A DNA stretch of 44,559 nucleotides from an uncultured Lachnospiraceae bacterium (GTDB taxonomy: Bacteria; Bacillota; Clostridia; Lachnospirales; Lachnospiraceae), in NCBI GenBank assembly GCA_949840915.1, contig CATKXY010000020.1:1-44559 (forward strand). Reading direction: 5' to 3'. Below are positions 37,637 to 44,559 of this stretch, piece by piece. How positions within the stretch are numbered: position 1 is the first letter of the stretch; each line of letters starts with the position of its first letter. Under the pieces are notes generated by a model. The model ran no database searches, was not told the DNA's origin, and was given only the letters and a program-made list of their open reading frames with translations. Both the position numbers and the translations under genes were made by a program.

Positions 37637-39931
37637 TTATACGCGATTATAGTTGATCAGACAGCCCTCCAGAATAATTCTGCGCTCCTCGTCCGTAAGC
37701 TCGCCCAGTCTCAGATCAAACTCTTTCAGTACACCGCTCTCACGGTCTACCACATAAGCCTTGATCACCTCGGCCTTCTCCTCCACAGCCTTTCTGATGC
37801 CGGGGAAAAAGAGATAGTCCAGATTTTTGAAGGGCAGCTCGCCCTCTTCGATCAGGAAGGGCAGCATACCCCAGTTGATCAGATTGGAACGGTAACGCTT
37901 GGTGGCGTACTCATTGGCAATATTGGCCCAGCCGCCCAATACCTTCTGGCAGGAGGCCGCCTGCTCGCGGGCGGAACCGTCCCCGGGCTTCACCGCAAAA
38001 ATGGTGGAGCCAAAACCTGTATTCTCATGGTTCACATCCGGGAAGGTCTGTTTTACAGCCTGCATCACAGGCTTCACATCGGGATGTGCCTGGCAGGGAT
38101 GCTCCCCGGCCATTCTGGCCTTCTCCGCCTTCTGGATGTCCTTGGCTCTGCCCACATACTCAGGGTCTTTTCTGGAGAGGGCAAACTCTGCCAGACCCAG
38201 CGGGTTGGACCGATAAGACGAAGTCTCACCGGACGGGATCAGCTCGTCTGTGGTAGTGACAGGATCATGAATCTCGCTCACCACCCGAAGCACCAGATTC
38301 TCAGGCAATGCTCCCATCATTGGCCAGTCCTTGATATTGGGTCCGAACTGGATCTCCACCTCGGGATCCGCCACCCCCTTTGAATCAAATACACGGTTCG
38401 CATATATTTTGGAATCAAAGTGATACTGATATCTGCCAAACTCCCCGTCAAAATCCGTGGCAGGAGTCAGCACGCCCTGATTGGCCGCAGTAGCTGCAAT
38501 CGAGCGGGCGTCCATCAGTGCCACAGAGGATATCTGACCGTTCTGCAGCTTGCTTCCCTCACGGTTGGGGAAATTTCTGGTGGAATGACGGATGCTGAAA
38601 GCATTGTTGGCAGGCGTGTCCCCTGCGCCGAAGCAGGGACCGCAGAACGCCGTCTTCATCACCGCACCGGTCTCCATCAGAGCGGCACAGCAACCGTTTC
38701 TGACCAGTTCCATATATACAGGCATGGAAGCGGGATATACGCTCAAAGTAAATCCGTCAGAACCGATAAAACGTCCCTTCAGGATATCGGCGGCAGCGCA
38801 GATATTTTCAAAACCTCCGCCTGCACAGCCCGCAATAATGCCCTGATCTACCATAAATTTACCGTTTCTCACTTTATTCTTGAGAGAGTACTCCACTGCT
38901 CCGTCCAGACTCACCAGTGCGCGTTTCTCCGTCTCATCCAGAATATCCATGAGATTTGCGTTGAGCTCTTCTATCGTATAGGTATTGCTGGGATGGAAAG
39001 GCATCGCGATCATAGGACGGATCTTGTCCAGATCCACTTCAATCACGCCGTCATAATACGCGATTCCGGCGGGATTCAACTCTGCATACTCCTCGCTGCG
39101 CCCATGAATCTCATAAAATTCACGGATCTTATCGTCCGTCTTCCAGATGGAGGACAGACAGGTGGTCTCTGTGGTCATGACATCAATGCCGATGCGGAAA
39201 TCAGCGGAGAGAGAGGCCACGCCGGGACCCACAAACTCCATCACCTTGTTTTTCACATAGCCGTTTCCAAACACTTCCCCGATAATGGCCAGCGCCACGT
39301 CCTGAGGACCCACACCCTTCACGGGTGAACCTTTCAGATATACAGCCACCACGTCGGGCATATTGATGTCATAAGTCTGGTTCAAAAGCTGTTTTACCAG
39401 CTCGGGCCCTCCCTCGCCCACAGCCATAGTGCCCAGCGCACCGTAGCGGGTGTGAGAGTCGGAACCAAGAATCATCTTGCCGCAGCCTGCCAGCATCTCC
39501 CGGGCAAACTGATGAATCACCGCCTGATGAGGAGGCACATACACTCCGCCGTACTTCTTGGCACAGGTGAGTCCGAACATATGGTCATCCTCATTGATGG
39601 TGCCGCCCACTGCGCACAGCGAATTGTGGCAGTTGGTGAGTACATAAGGCATGGGAAACTTCTGAAGCCCGGAAGCTCTCGCCGTCTGAATGATACCCAC
39701 AAAAGTGATATCATGGCTGGTAAGCTTGTCGAAACGCACTTTGAGTTTATCCATATTGTCAGAGGTATTGTGACTTTTCAGAATCCCGTAAGCCATCGTA
39801 CCCTGCATCGCTGCCTCTCTTGTAGTCTCTTGTCCTGTCTTTGCCTTGATGGCTGCGGCCGCCTCGGGTCCCTCGGGAATCAGTTCTGTCCCGTTTACCA
39901 GATAAGCGCCTCCCTTTGATAACTGAATCAT
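37637..39931 (-). CDS. Aconitase-family hydratase
   Basis: This 764-residue protein belongs to the aconitase superfamily. The three [4Fe-4S] cysteines are in [12 protein letters not shown] (about residue 368) and [17 protein letters not shown] (about 429 and 432). [22 protein letters not shown] at the start of the cluster domain and [16 protein letters not shown] (substrate Arg) are typical. [21 protein letters not shown] leads into the swivelling C-terminal domain. Length and layout recall the aconitase-like YbhJ group more than housekeeping AcnA/AcnB, so the substrate may be citrate or another hydroxy-acid. The ATG follows AGGAGG. It lies 35 bp after the metallophosphoesterase gene in the same direction. 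Confidence 0.85.
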   Translation of the reverse strand: MIQLSKGGAYLVNGTELIPEGPEAAAAIKAKTGQETTREAAMQGTMAYGILKSHNTSDNMDKLKVRFDKLTSHDITFVGIIQTARASGLQKFPMPYVLTNCHNSLCAVGGTINEDDHMFGLTCAKKYGGVYVPPHQAVIHQFAREMLAGCGKMILGSDSHTRYGALGTMAVGEGGPELVKQLLNQTYDINMPDVVAVYLKGSPVKGVGPQDVALAIIGEVFGNGYVKNKVMEFVGPGVASLSADFRIGIDVMTTETTCLSSIWKTDDKIREFYEIHGRSEEYAELNPAGIAYYDGVIEVDLDKIRPMIAMPFHPSNTYTIEELNANLMDILDETEKRALVSLDGAVEYSLKNKVRNGKFMVDQGIIAGCAGGGFENICAAADILKGRFIGSDGFTLSVYPASMPVYMELVRNGCCAALMETGAVMKTAFCGPCFGAGDTPANNAFSIRHSTRNFPNREGSKLQNGQISSVALMDARSIAATAANQGVLTPATDFDGEFGRYQYHFDSKIYANRVFDSKGVADPEVEIQFGPNIKDWPMMGALPENLVLRVVSEIHDPVTTTDELIPSGETSSYRSNPLGLAEFALSRKDPEYVGRAKDIQKAEKARMAGEHPCQAHPDVKPVMQAVKQTFPDVNHENTGFGSTIFAVKPGDGSAREQAASCQKVLGGWANIANEYATKRYRSNLINWGMLPFLIEEGELPFKNLDYLFFPGIRKAVEEKAEVIKAYVVDRESGVLKEFDLRLGELTDEERRIILEGCLINYNRV

Positions 39932-39966
39932 AATATCCTCCTCTTAATTCAAAACCTTCTAAACGA

Positions 39967-40959
39967 TTATCCGGTGATGTGAAGTCTCACTGCACTGCCG
40001 TGATAACCGGCGTCTCCCACCACCTGCAGAATCTTTTTCTTTCCGTCGATATAATCCCTGTCATAAAAATGCACATGTCCGGCCAGCATCAGCTCCACCG
40101 GACTATCCTCGGCAGTAGTCAGCTTTATAAAGCGCTTACTGTCGTCATTTTCATAGATACCGCCATAATTCCCGCCGCCTATCACCACACCGGAATCCCA
40201 TTCCTCCCGCGCCCTCGCCAGCACAGACTGGGTCAGAAACGGCACATGAACCATGACGATAACGGGCTTCTCCGTATCAAGAAGCTCCTCATACCGCTCC
40301 ATGGCTTCGTGATCCACCTGCCCCGGGCTGTTGTCCACGGCGATGATCAGCAGATCATCCGTCTCCCATGTGTGAATGGCGGTGTTTTCCTCCATATAAG
40401 GATTCAGCAGGGGCAGATAGGTATCTCTTCCAAACTCCGTCATATATTCCCAGGGATATGTCCAGTCATGATTGCCCGGTGTATAGAGATAGGGCATCTC
40501 CAGTCTCCCCAGCTGTTCCTCCAGAAAATCCAGATTGCCCGCGGAAGGATAGTCGATGATATCGCCTCCAAACAAGACCGCGTCCACCTTCTGTTCATTG
40601 GCATAACTGATCCAGTCTTCAAGCTGTTTTGCCGCTGAAACACCCTCTGCATTGCGAAACTCCGTCAGTCTGGCGTCGCCCTCCGCTGCCTCCTGGGCAG
40701 AATCGGACTCAGCCCTGATCACCGCATGGGTATCCGTGAGAAACAAAATGTCATACTCTCCCCGGAAGCCGGGAAGCTGCAATGTCTCCTCTGTGACATG
40801 CATCTCCCATGCGGCATCCTGCCCCGGTTCGTCTCCCGGATCTTCGGCCGGGCTCTGTCCCGGGCTTTGAGCCGGACTCAGCCGTGCGCAGCCGCCGCAA
40901 AACAAGAGCAGCGCCGCGCACATTGCCGGCAGATATCTTTTTATATTCAATGAAATCAT
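39967..40959 (-). CDS. Metallophosphoesterase lipoprotein
   Basis: This 330-residue protein has a lipoprotein signal (LPAMCAALLLFCGGC, Cys at about 24), then a Pro/Ser/Glu-rich linker with repeated SPGQSPA. A calcineurin-like phosphoesterase domain follows. Metal-binding motifs in order are LFLTDTH, FGGDIIDY, PGNHDWTY, VMVHVP and LAGHVHFYDRDY, all intact. It acts outside the membrane on an unknown phosphate ester. The start at 40959 is inferred from the signal peptide; the ribosome site is weak (AGAAG). It lies 13 bp after glgP, so it is probably in the same transcript. Confidence 0.88.
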   Translation of the reverse strand: MISLNIKRYLPAMCAALLLFCGGCARLSPAQSPGQSPAEDPGDEPGQDAAWEMHVTEETLQLPGFRGEYDILFLTDTHAVIRAESDSAQEAAEGDARLTEFRNAEGVSAAKQLEDWISYANEQKVDAVLFGGDIIDYPSAGNLDFLEEQLGRLEMPYLYTPGNHDWTYPWEYMTEFGRDTYLPLLNPYMEENTAIHTWETDDLLIIAVDNSPGQVDHEAMERYEELLDTEKPVIVMVHVPFLTQSVLARAREEWDSGVVIGGGNYGGIYENDDSKRFIKLTTAEDSPVELMLAGHVHFYDRDYIDGKKKILQVVGDAGYHGSAVRLHITG

Positions 40960-40972
40960 TCTGTTTCTTCTT

Positions 40973-43489
40973 TTATTTTTTGATAACAACCTTGTCCAGA
41001 TGCCAGATCTCGTCCACATACTGCTGGATGGTTCTGTCGGAGGTAAACTTGCCGGAGCACGCCACGTTCAGGATAGCGCTCTTTGCCCAGTTCTCCTCGT
41101 CTCTGTATGCCTGCTCCACCTTCTTCTGGGCCTCCGCATAGGAACGGAAATCCTTCAGGATAAAATAGGTGTCCGCCTTGGAGGTACTCTGGGTATTGAG
41201 AAGAGAATTGTACAGAGGTCTGAACAACTCGGTATCCTGTGCGTATGTCCCGTTGATAAGCTGCATCAGAACCTTGCGCACATCCTGGTCATTGTTGAAG
41301 ATCTCCATGGGATTATAGCCGCCGTGCTGCTCGTAGTTGATCACCTCGTCAGAGGACAGACCGAAGATAAACGCATTCTCCGCTCCCACTTCCTCCACGA
41401 TCTCCACGTTTGCGCCGTCCATGGTGCCCAGCGTCAGTGCGCCGTTGAGCATAAACTTCATATTGCCCGTACCGGACGCCTCCTTGCTGGCAGTGGAAAT
41501 CTGCTCAGACACATCCGCCGCCGCAAAGATGATCTCGGCGTTGGACACATTGTAGTTCTCGATGAAGACTACCTTGAGCTTTCCATTGATGGAAGCGTCA
41601 TTGTTGACTACGTCCGCAACGGAATTAATCAGCTTGATGGTCAGCTTCGCATTCCGATAACCGGCGGCAGCCTTGGCCCCGAAGATAAAGGTCCTGGGAT
41701 AGAACTCCATCTCGGGATGCTCCTTGAGCTCATTGTAGAGATACATCACATGCAGGATGTTGAGCATCTGTCTCTTATACTCGTGCAGCCGCTTTACCTG
41801 CACGTCAAAGATAGAGCGGGGATCCACCTCTATGCCGTTGTGCTCCATAATATACTGAGCCAGACGCACCTTGTTCTGATACTTGATATTTATGAATTCC
41901 TGCTGTGCCTTCTTGTCGTCCGCATAAATCTTCAGGCGGCCGATCTGAGGCAGATCGGTAATCCAGTCGCTGCCCACATGTGCGGTAACCCAATCCGCCA
42001 GCAGCGGATTGCCGTGCAGCAGAAATCTTCTCTGGGTGATACCGTTGGTCTTATTGTTGAAACGATCGGGATACATCTCATAAAAGTCCCGAAGCTCCTG
42101 CTTTTTAAGGATCTCTGTATGAAGTCTGGCAACACCGTTCACGGAGTAGCTGGCCACAATGGCCAGGTGCGCCATCTTCACCTGTCCGTCATAGATCACA
42201 GCCATCTTGCGGATCTTGTCCTGAACATTCACGCCGGGTACATTGCTGTACTTATTTTCAATGTCGATGATGAATCGGCGGTTAATCTCCTCCACGATCT
42301 GATAGACTCTGGGGAGCAGTCTGGAAAACAGCTCAATAGGCCATTTCTCCAGCGCTTCCGCCATAATCGTGTGATTGGTGTAAGCGCAGGTCTTGGTGGT
42401 CACCTCCCACGCCTCGTCCCATGTGAGATAATAATCGTCCATCAGAACGCGCATCAGCTCTGCGATAGCCACCGTGGGATGCGTGTCATTGAGCTGGAAG
42501 GTCACCTTCTCATGGAATTTGCGGATATCTTTATGCTTTCTCATATACTTCTCCACCGCTTCCTGAACGGATGCGGAGATGAAGAAATACTGCTGTTTTA
42601 AGCGAAGCTCCTTGCCTGCATAATGATTGTCATTGGGATAGAGCACCTCGCAGATGTTTCTCGCAAGATTCGCCTGCTCCACCGCCTTCTGATAGTCTCC
42701 CTTGTCAAAAGAGTCAAGCTGGAAGCATTCCACAGGCTCCGCATCCCAGATGCGCAGAGTGTTTACAATTCCATTGCCATAGCCCACAACCGGCAGGTCA
42801 AAAGGAACTGCCCGGACAGACTGATAGTTCTCCTGTTTGAATACATTGCGCCCGTTCTCATCGGTATGTACGGATACATAACCGCCGAACTTCACGGTCT
42901 TTGCATACTCGGGTCTGCGAAGCTCAAAGGGGTTGCCGTTCATCAGCCAGTTGTCAGGCACCTCCACCTGATAGCCTTCCCTGACCTCCTGCTTAAACAT
43001 ACCGTAACGGTAACGGATGCCGCAGCCGTATGCAGGATATCCCAATGTGGCGAGGGAATCCAGGAAACATGCCGCCAGACGTCCCAGACCACCGTTTCCC
43101 AGCGCGGCGTCGGGCTCCTGATCCTCGATGGTATTCAGATTCAGCCCAAGCTCCTCCATGGCCTCCTGCGCAGGCTTGTACGCCTGCATATTGATCATAT
43201 TGTTGCCCAGCGCACGGCCCATGAGAAACTCCATGGACATATAATACACCATCTTGGGATCTTCTTTTTCGTAGGCCTTCTGAGTCTCCATCCAGTTGTC
43301 CACGATCTGATCCTTCATGGCCAGCGCAACCGCCTGGAAAATCTGCTGGGGATCCGCCTCCTCCAGATTCTTTCGATATAAAGTTTTTACATTGTAAAGG
43401 ACGCTCCTCTTAAAAAGCTCCTTGTCAAAAGATACTGCAGCTTTCTTTTTGTTGATACCCGTAGTCCCGTTAGTAACTGTAACCTTCAA
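40973..43489 (-). CDS. glgP: Glycogen/maltodextrin phosphorylase
   Basis: This 838-residue pyridoxal-phosphate enzyme releases glucose-1-phosphate from glycogen or maltodextrins. The PLP-lysine motif is EASGTGNMKFMLNGALTLGT (around residue 675). Other signatures are MEFLMGRALGNNMIN, ALGNGGLGRLAACFLDSLATLGYPAYGCGIRY, FQLNDTHPTVAIAELMR, RRFLLHGNPLL and DVQVKRLHEYKRQMLN. The start is a TTG at 43489 with AAGGAGA 7 nt upstream. A good promoter lies at 43570-43598. It is first of a likely operon with the phosphoesterase and the aconitase-like gene. Confidence 0.96.
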   Translation of the reverse strand: MKVTVTNGTTGINKKKAAVSFDKELFKRSVLYNVKTLYRKNLEEADPQQIFQAVALAMKDQIVDNWMETQKAYEKEDPKMVYYMSMEFLMGRALGNNMINMQAYKPAQEAMEELGLNLNTIEDQEPDAALGNGGLGRLAACFLDSLATLGYPAYGCGIRYRYGMFKQEVREGYQVEVPDNWLMNGNPFELRRPEYAKTVKFGGYVSVHTDENGRNVFKQENYQSVRAVPFDLPVVGYGNGIVNTLRIWDAEPVECFQLDSFDKGDYQKAVEQANLARNICEVLYPNDNHYAGKELRLKQQYFFISASVQEAVEKYMRKHKDIRKFHEKVTFQLNDTHPTVAIAELMRVLMDDYYLTWDEAWEVTTKTCAYTNHTIMAEALEKWPIELFSRLLPRVYQIVEEINRRFIIDIENKYSNVPGVNVQDKIRKMAVIYDGQVKMAHLAIVASYSVNGVARLHTEILKKQELRDFYEMYPDRFNNKTNGITQRRFLLHGNPLLADWVTAHVGSDWITDLPQIGRLKIYADDKKAQQEFINIKYQNKVRLAQYIMEHNGIEVDPRSIFDVQVKRLHEYKRQMLNILHVMYLYNELKEHPEMEFYPRTFIFGAKAAAGYRNAKLTIKLINSVADVVNNDASINGKLKVVFIENYNVSNAEIIFAAADVSEQISTASKEASGTGNMKFMLNGALTLGTMDGANVEIVEEVGAENAFIFGLSSDEVINYEQHGGYNPMEIFNNDQDVRKVLMQLINGTYAQDTELFRPLYNSLLNTQSTSKADTYFILKDFRSYAEAQKKVEQAYRDEENWAKSAILNVACSGKFTSDRTIQQYVDEIWHLDKVVIKK

Positions 43490-43569
43490 TTTATTATCTC
43501 CTTTCGCTTATTTGTCATTCCCGATGTTTTCCCTGTCATGTGTCCAAAAAACGGAAAACGTATGGGTAT

Positions 43570-43598
43570 ATTATAACAAGAAAAAGTTCAAATTCCAA
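43570..43598 (-). promoter_or_regulatory. Sigma-A promoter of glgP
   Basis: On the minus strand, TTGGAA at 43598-43593, a 17-bp spacer and TATAAT at 43575-43570. The leader is about 75 nt. Confidence 0.75.
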
Positions 43599-43658
43599 CT
43601 CTTTTTTGTGCTCACCGGAAACTATGGGTAACTATGCGGCCATAAAACATGGAAGTTG

Positions 43659-43707
43659 CCGGAGATTCGACCGGTACCGCCTGCCTTGGTGCCAGATGAA
43701 TCCGGCA
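43659..43707. repeat. Small nested inverted repeat in the 43.5-43.8 kb gene-free stretch
   Basis: GCCGGAGATTC at 43659-43669 pairs with GAATCCGGC at 43699-43707 apart from a 2-nt bulge, and encloses GGTACC/GGTGCC at 43674-43679 and 43689-43694. Otherwise the stretch 43490-43747 holds only the glgP promoter and no gene I can support. Confidence 0.45.
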
Positions 43708-43747
43708 ATATCGTTTTTCTGTCTTGGTTTTCCCACAAAACGGGAAC

Positions 43748-43876
43748 TTATCGTTCTGTAATAACACACTCACCGTTTGAATAACTTAATCGTGTCTGAC
43801 TGATCTGAAATACCTGTTCCAACAGTATGTTGTTCACTACTTGCAGGGTAGAATGCCCCATGTATTGGCGAGGATT
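43748..43876 (-). pseudogene. Possible tyrosine recombinase tail fragment
   Basis: A 42-codon minus-strand frame reads NPRQYMGHSTLQVVNNI, continuing LLEQVFQISQTR, and ends with a stop at 43750-43748. The phrase YMGHSTLQV resembles the conserved LGHSS.QTT block before the catalytic tyrosine of phage-type integrases, but the tyrosine itself is not found. The frame is blocked upstream by a stop codon and has no start. I read it as a decayed 3' end of an integrase, abutting the hydrolase fragment. Confidence is limited by the short match. Confidence 0.4.
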
Positions 43877-44076
43877 TTTTTACAGGTTCTGCCCATAGTT
43901 AGTTTCACGCCTCTCGGCGATCTGCCATGTCCCCGTGTGTCTAAAGCAATCACTCTGTATCTATTGCTAAAATAATCGATTTGATTCTCGAAGCAAGAAC
44001 CATTCTGTCCGTTGCCGTGCAAAAGGATAAAAGGCTCTTTATTTCCTTTCTCTTGATAATATAAAGTGATATCCAT
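43837..44076 (-). pseudogene. Truncated alpha/beta hydrolase
   Basis: 79 residues begin as a normal alpha/beta hydrolase: MDITLYYQEKGNKEPFILLHGNGQNG (oxyanion HGNGQ), then VIALDTRGHGRSPRG. Homology-like sequence stops there and an unrelated tail (VKLTMGRTCKKILANTW) follows. The nucleophile GxSxG, the catalytic acid and the histidine are all missing; family members are about 250 residues or more. The start is good (GAGGGG 8 nt upstream, 2 bp after the preceding gene's stop). The break coincides with the recombinase-like fragment, suggesting a deletion or insertion joint. Confidence 0.7.
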
Positions 44077-44078
44077 TT

Positions 44079-44495
44079 CTACTTCCCCTCAAAATCAAAA
44101 CTTTCCGTTTTCAAATCACAATAATATCTTCCCTTTATTGCAGTAAATTTTAACACACAGTAATCCGGGTCGGTTACGCCTTTTTTATAAAACAGGGTAT
44201 CCCCAGTACGCCAGATTTCTTGCTTTGTTTCATCGTCCTGCAAGACTTCCATTGTGCCGGTTAGCATAACGCCCTCATATTTGAAGCGTCCCTTGTTATA
44301 AAAATAAATACTTGCCTTTGGATTTTTAATAAACTGCTGTGAGCGCATAGCGGATGTGTTCGTTGAAAAATAAAAACAATTTCCCTCAATCTTGCGTGGT
44401 ACAAACATTGCCTTTATATTGGGAAAACCATCTTCATCGTCGGGATAAATAATACCATATAAAAATACCGTATTTATCGCATTTTTCTTATACAT
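44079..44495 (-). CDS. Pyridoxamine 5'-phosphate oxidase-family protein, N-terminus short
   Basis: This 138-residue protein has the split-barrel flavin-binding fold of the PNPOx-like superfamily: FPNIKAMFVPRKIEGNCFYFSTNTSAMRSQQFIKNPKASIYFYNKG, then VMLTGTMEVLQDDETKQEIW and DPDYCVLKFTAIKGRYY. Typical members have 15-20 more residues before FPNIKAMF. Here the ATG at 44495 abuts AAGGG and an in-frame stop lies just upstream, so the N-terminus may be truncated or rearranged. Probable FMN-binding protein of unknown substrate. It is followed 2 bp later by the broken hydrolase. Confidence 0.75.
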   Translation of the reverse strand: MYKKNAINTVFLYGIIYPDDEDGFPNIKAMFVPRKIEGNCFYFSTNTSAMRSQQFIKNPKASIYFYNKGRFKYEGVMLTGTMEVLQDDETKQEIWRTGDTLFYKKGVTDPDYCVLKFTAIKGRYYCDLKTESFDFEGK

Positions 44496-44559
44496 CCCTT
44501 AGTTTTTATACGAATTTATACGAAAATTAAAAAGCACAATCAAGAGGGATATAAGCAAA

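Noticed and set aside
37289..38383. 364-codon plus-strand frame over the aconitase gene and its downstream region
   Set aside because: It crosses the sigma-D promoter region and runs antisense to the hydratase; no ribosome site or domain.
41000..42601. 533-codon plus-strand frame opposite glgP
   Set aside because: It is an antisense shadow of glycogen phosphorylase, created by codon bias; no start signals and no recognisable domain.
43659..43707. Possible tRNA gene because of a GATTCGA-like stretch in a folded region
   Set aside because: No acceptor stem, anticodon arm or T-loop can be laid out; it is just a small nested inverted repeat.

Overview
This 44.6 kb window looks like a chromosomal segment of a spore-forming, probably flagellated member of the Clostridia, most likely Lachnospiraceae. 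The family assignment is inference from protein style and gene neighbourhoods; no 16S gene is present. Supporting signs are a SpoIIID gene with a sigma-E-type promoter, a SipL-like SPOCS/LysM protein, a SpoIIQ-like protein with a sigma-F-type promoter, two sigma-D (sigma-28) type promoters, strong AGGAGG-like ribosome sites and mid-range base composition. Most genes lie on the minus strand. I see no rRNA, tRNA, CRISPR array or intact transposon.

Layout. 1-12 holds the first codons of a gene leaving the window on the left. 13-726 is gene-free and contains a 231-bp nested inverted-repeat element. Then come an AEC transporter (727-1746), a dynamin-like GTPase and a 1816-residue BspA-type leucine-rich-repeat secreted protein. 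10.1-18.1 kb carries spoIIID, an NlpC/P60 hydrolase, asnS, an FKBP/trigger-factor-like lipoprotein, a cardiolipin synthase, a small membrane protein and a YwiB/murI/membrane-protein operon. 18.2-21.5 kb carries ispE with a co-transcribed FCD-GntR regulator and two Clostridia-style hypothetical genes.

21.6-26.3 kb carries the SipL-like gene and the pyrC-pyrK-pyrD operon, which has a hairpin leader. 26.3-28.5 kb is an accessory island: an ECF sigma factor, its DUF4367-type anti-sigma partner, a hypothetical gene under an apparently identical ECF promoter, and gene scraps. 28.6-32.4 kb has a PrcB-like lipoprotein, plsC, and murF and ddl for cell-wall precursor synthesis. 32.4-37.6 kb has a GH9-like lipoprotein that lacks its catalytic motif, an amidohydrolase, the SpoIIQ-like gene, and an EF-hand-like calcium-binding protein behind a sigma-D promoter with a structured leader. 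37.6-43.5 kb encodes an aconitase-family hydratase, a metallophosphoesterase lipoprotein and glycogen phosphorylase. The right end (43.6-44.5 kb) is decayed accessory DNA with an alpha/beta-hydrolase fragment joined to a recombinase-like tail.

The most interesting signals are regulatory. They are (i) an ECF regulon visible from two matched promoters, (ii) two unannotated proteins tied to the motility sigma factor, one with a terminator-like hairpin inside its leader, (iii) a spoIIID promoter embedded in an inverted repeat that would hide the ribosome site only in read-through transcripts, (iv) a GntR-type operator over the ispE promoter, and (v) the T-shaped palindromic element near the left end. 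I did not find a clear new defence or metabolic system. Promoter, fold and domain calls are by eye.
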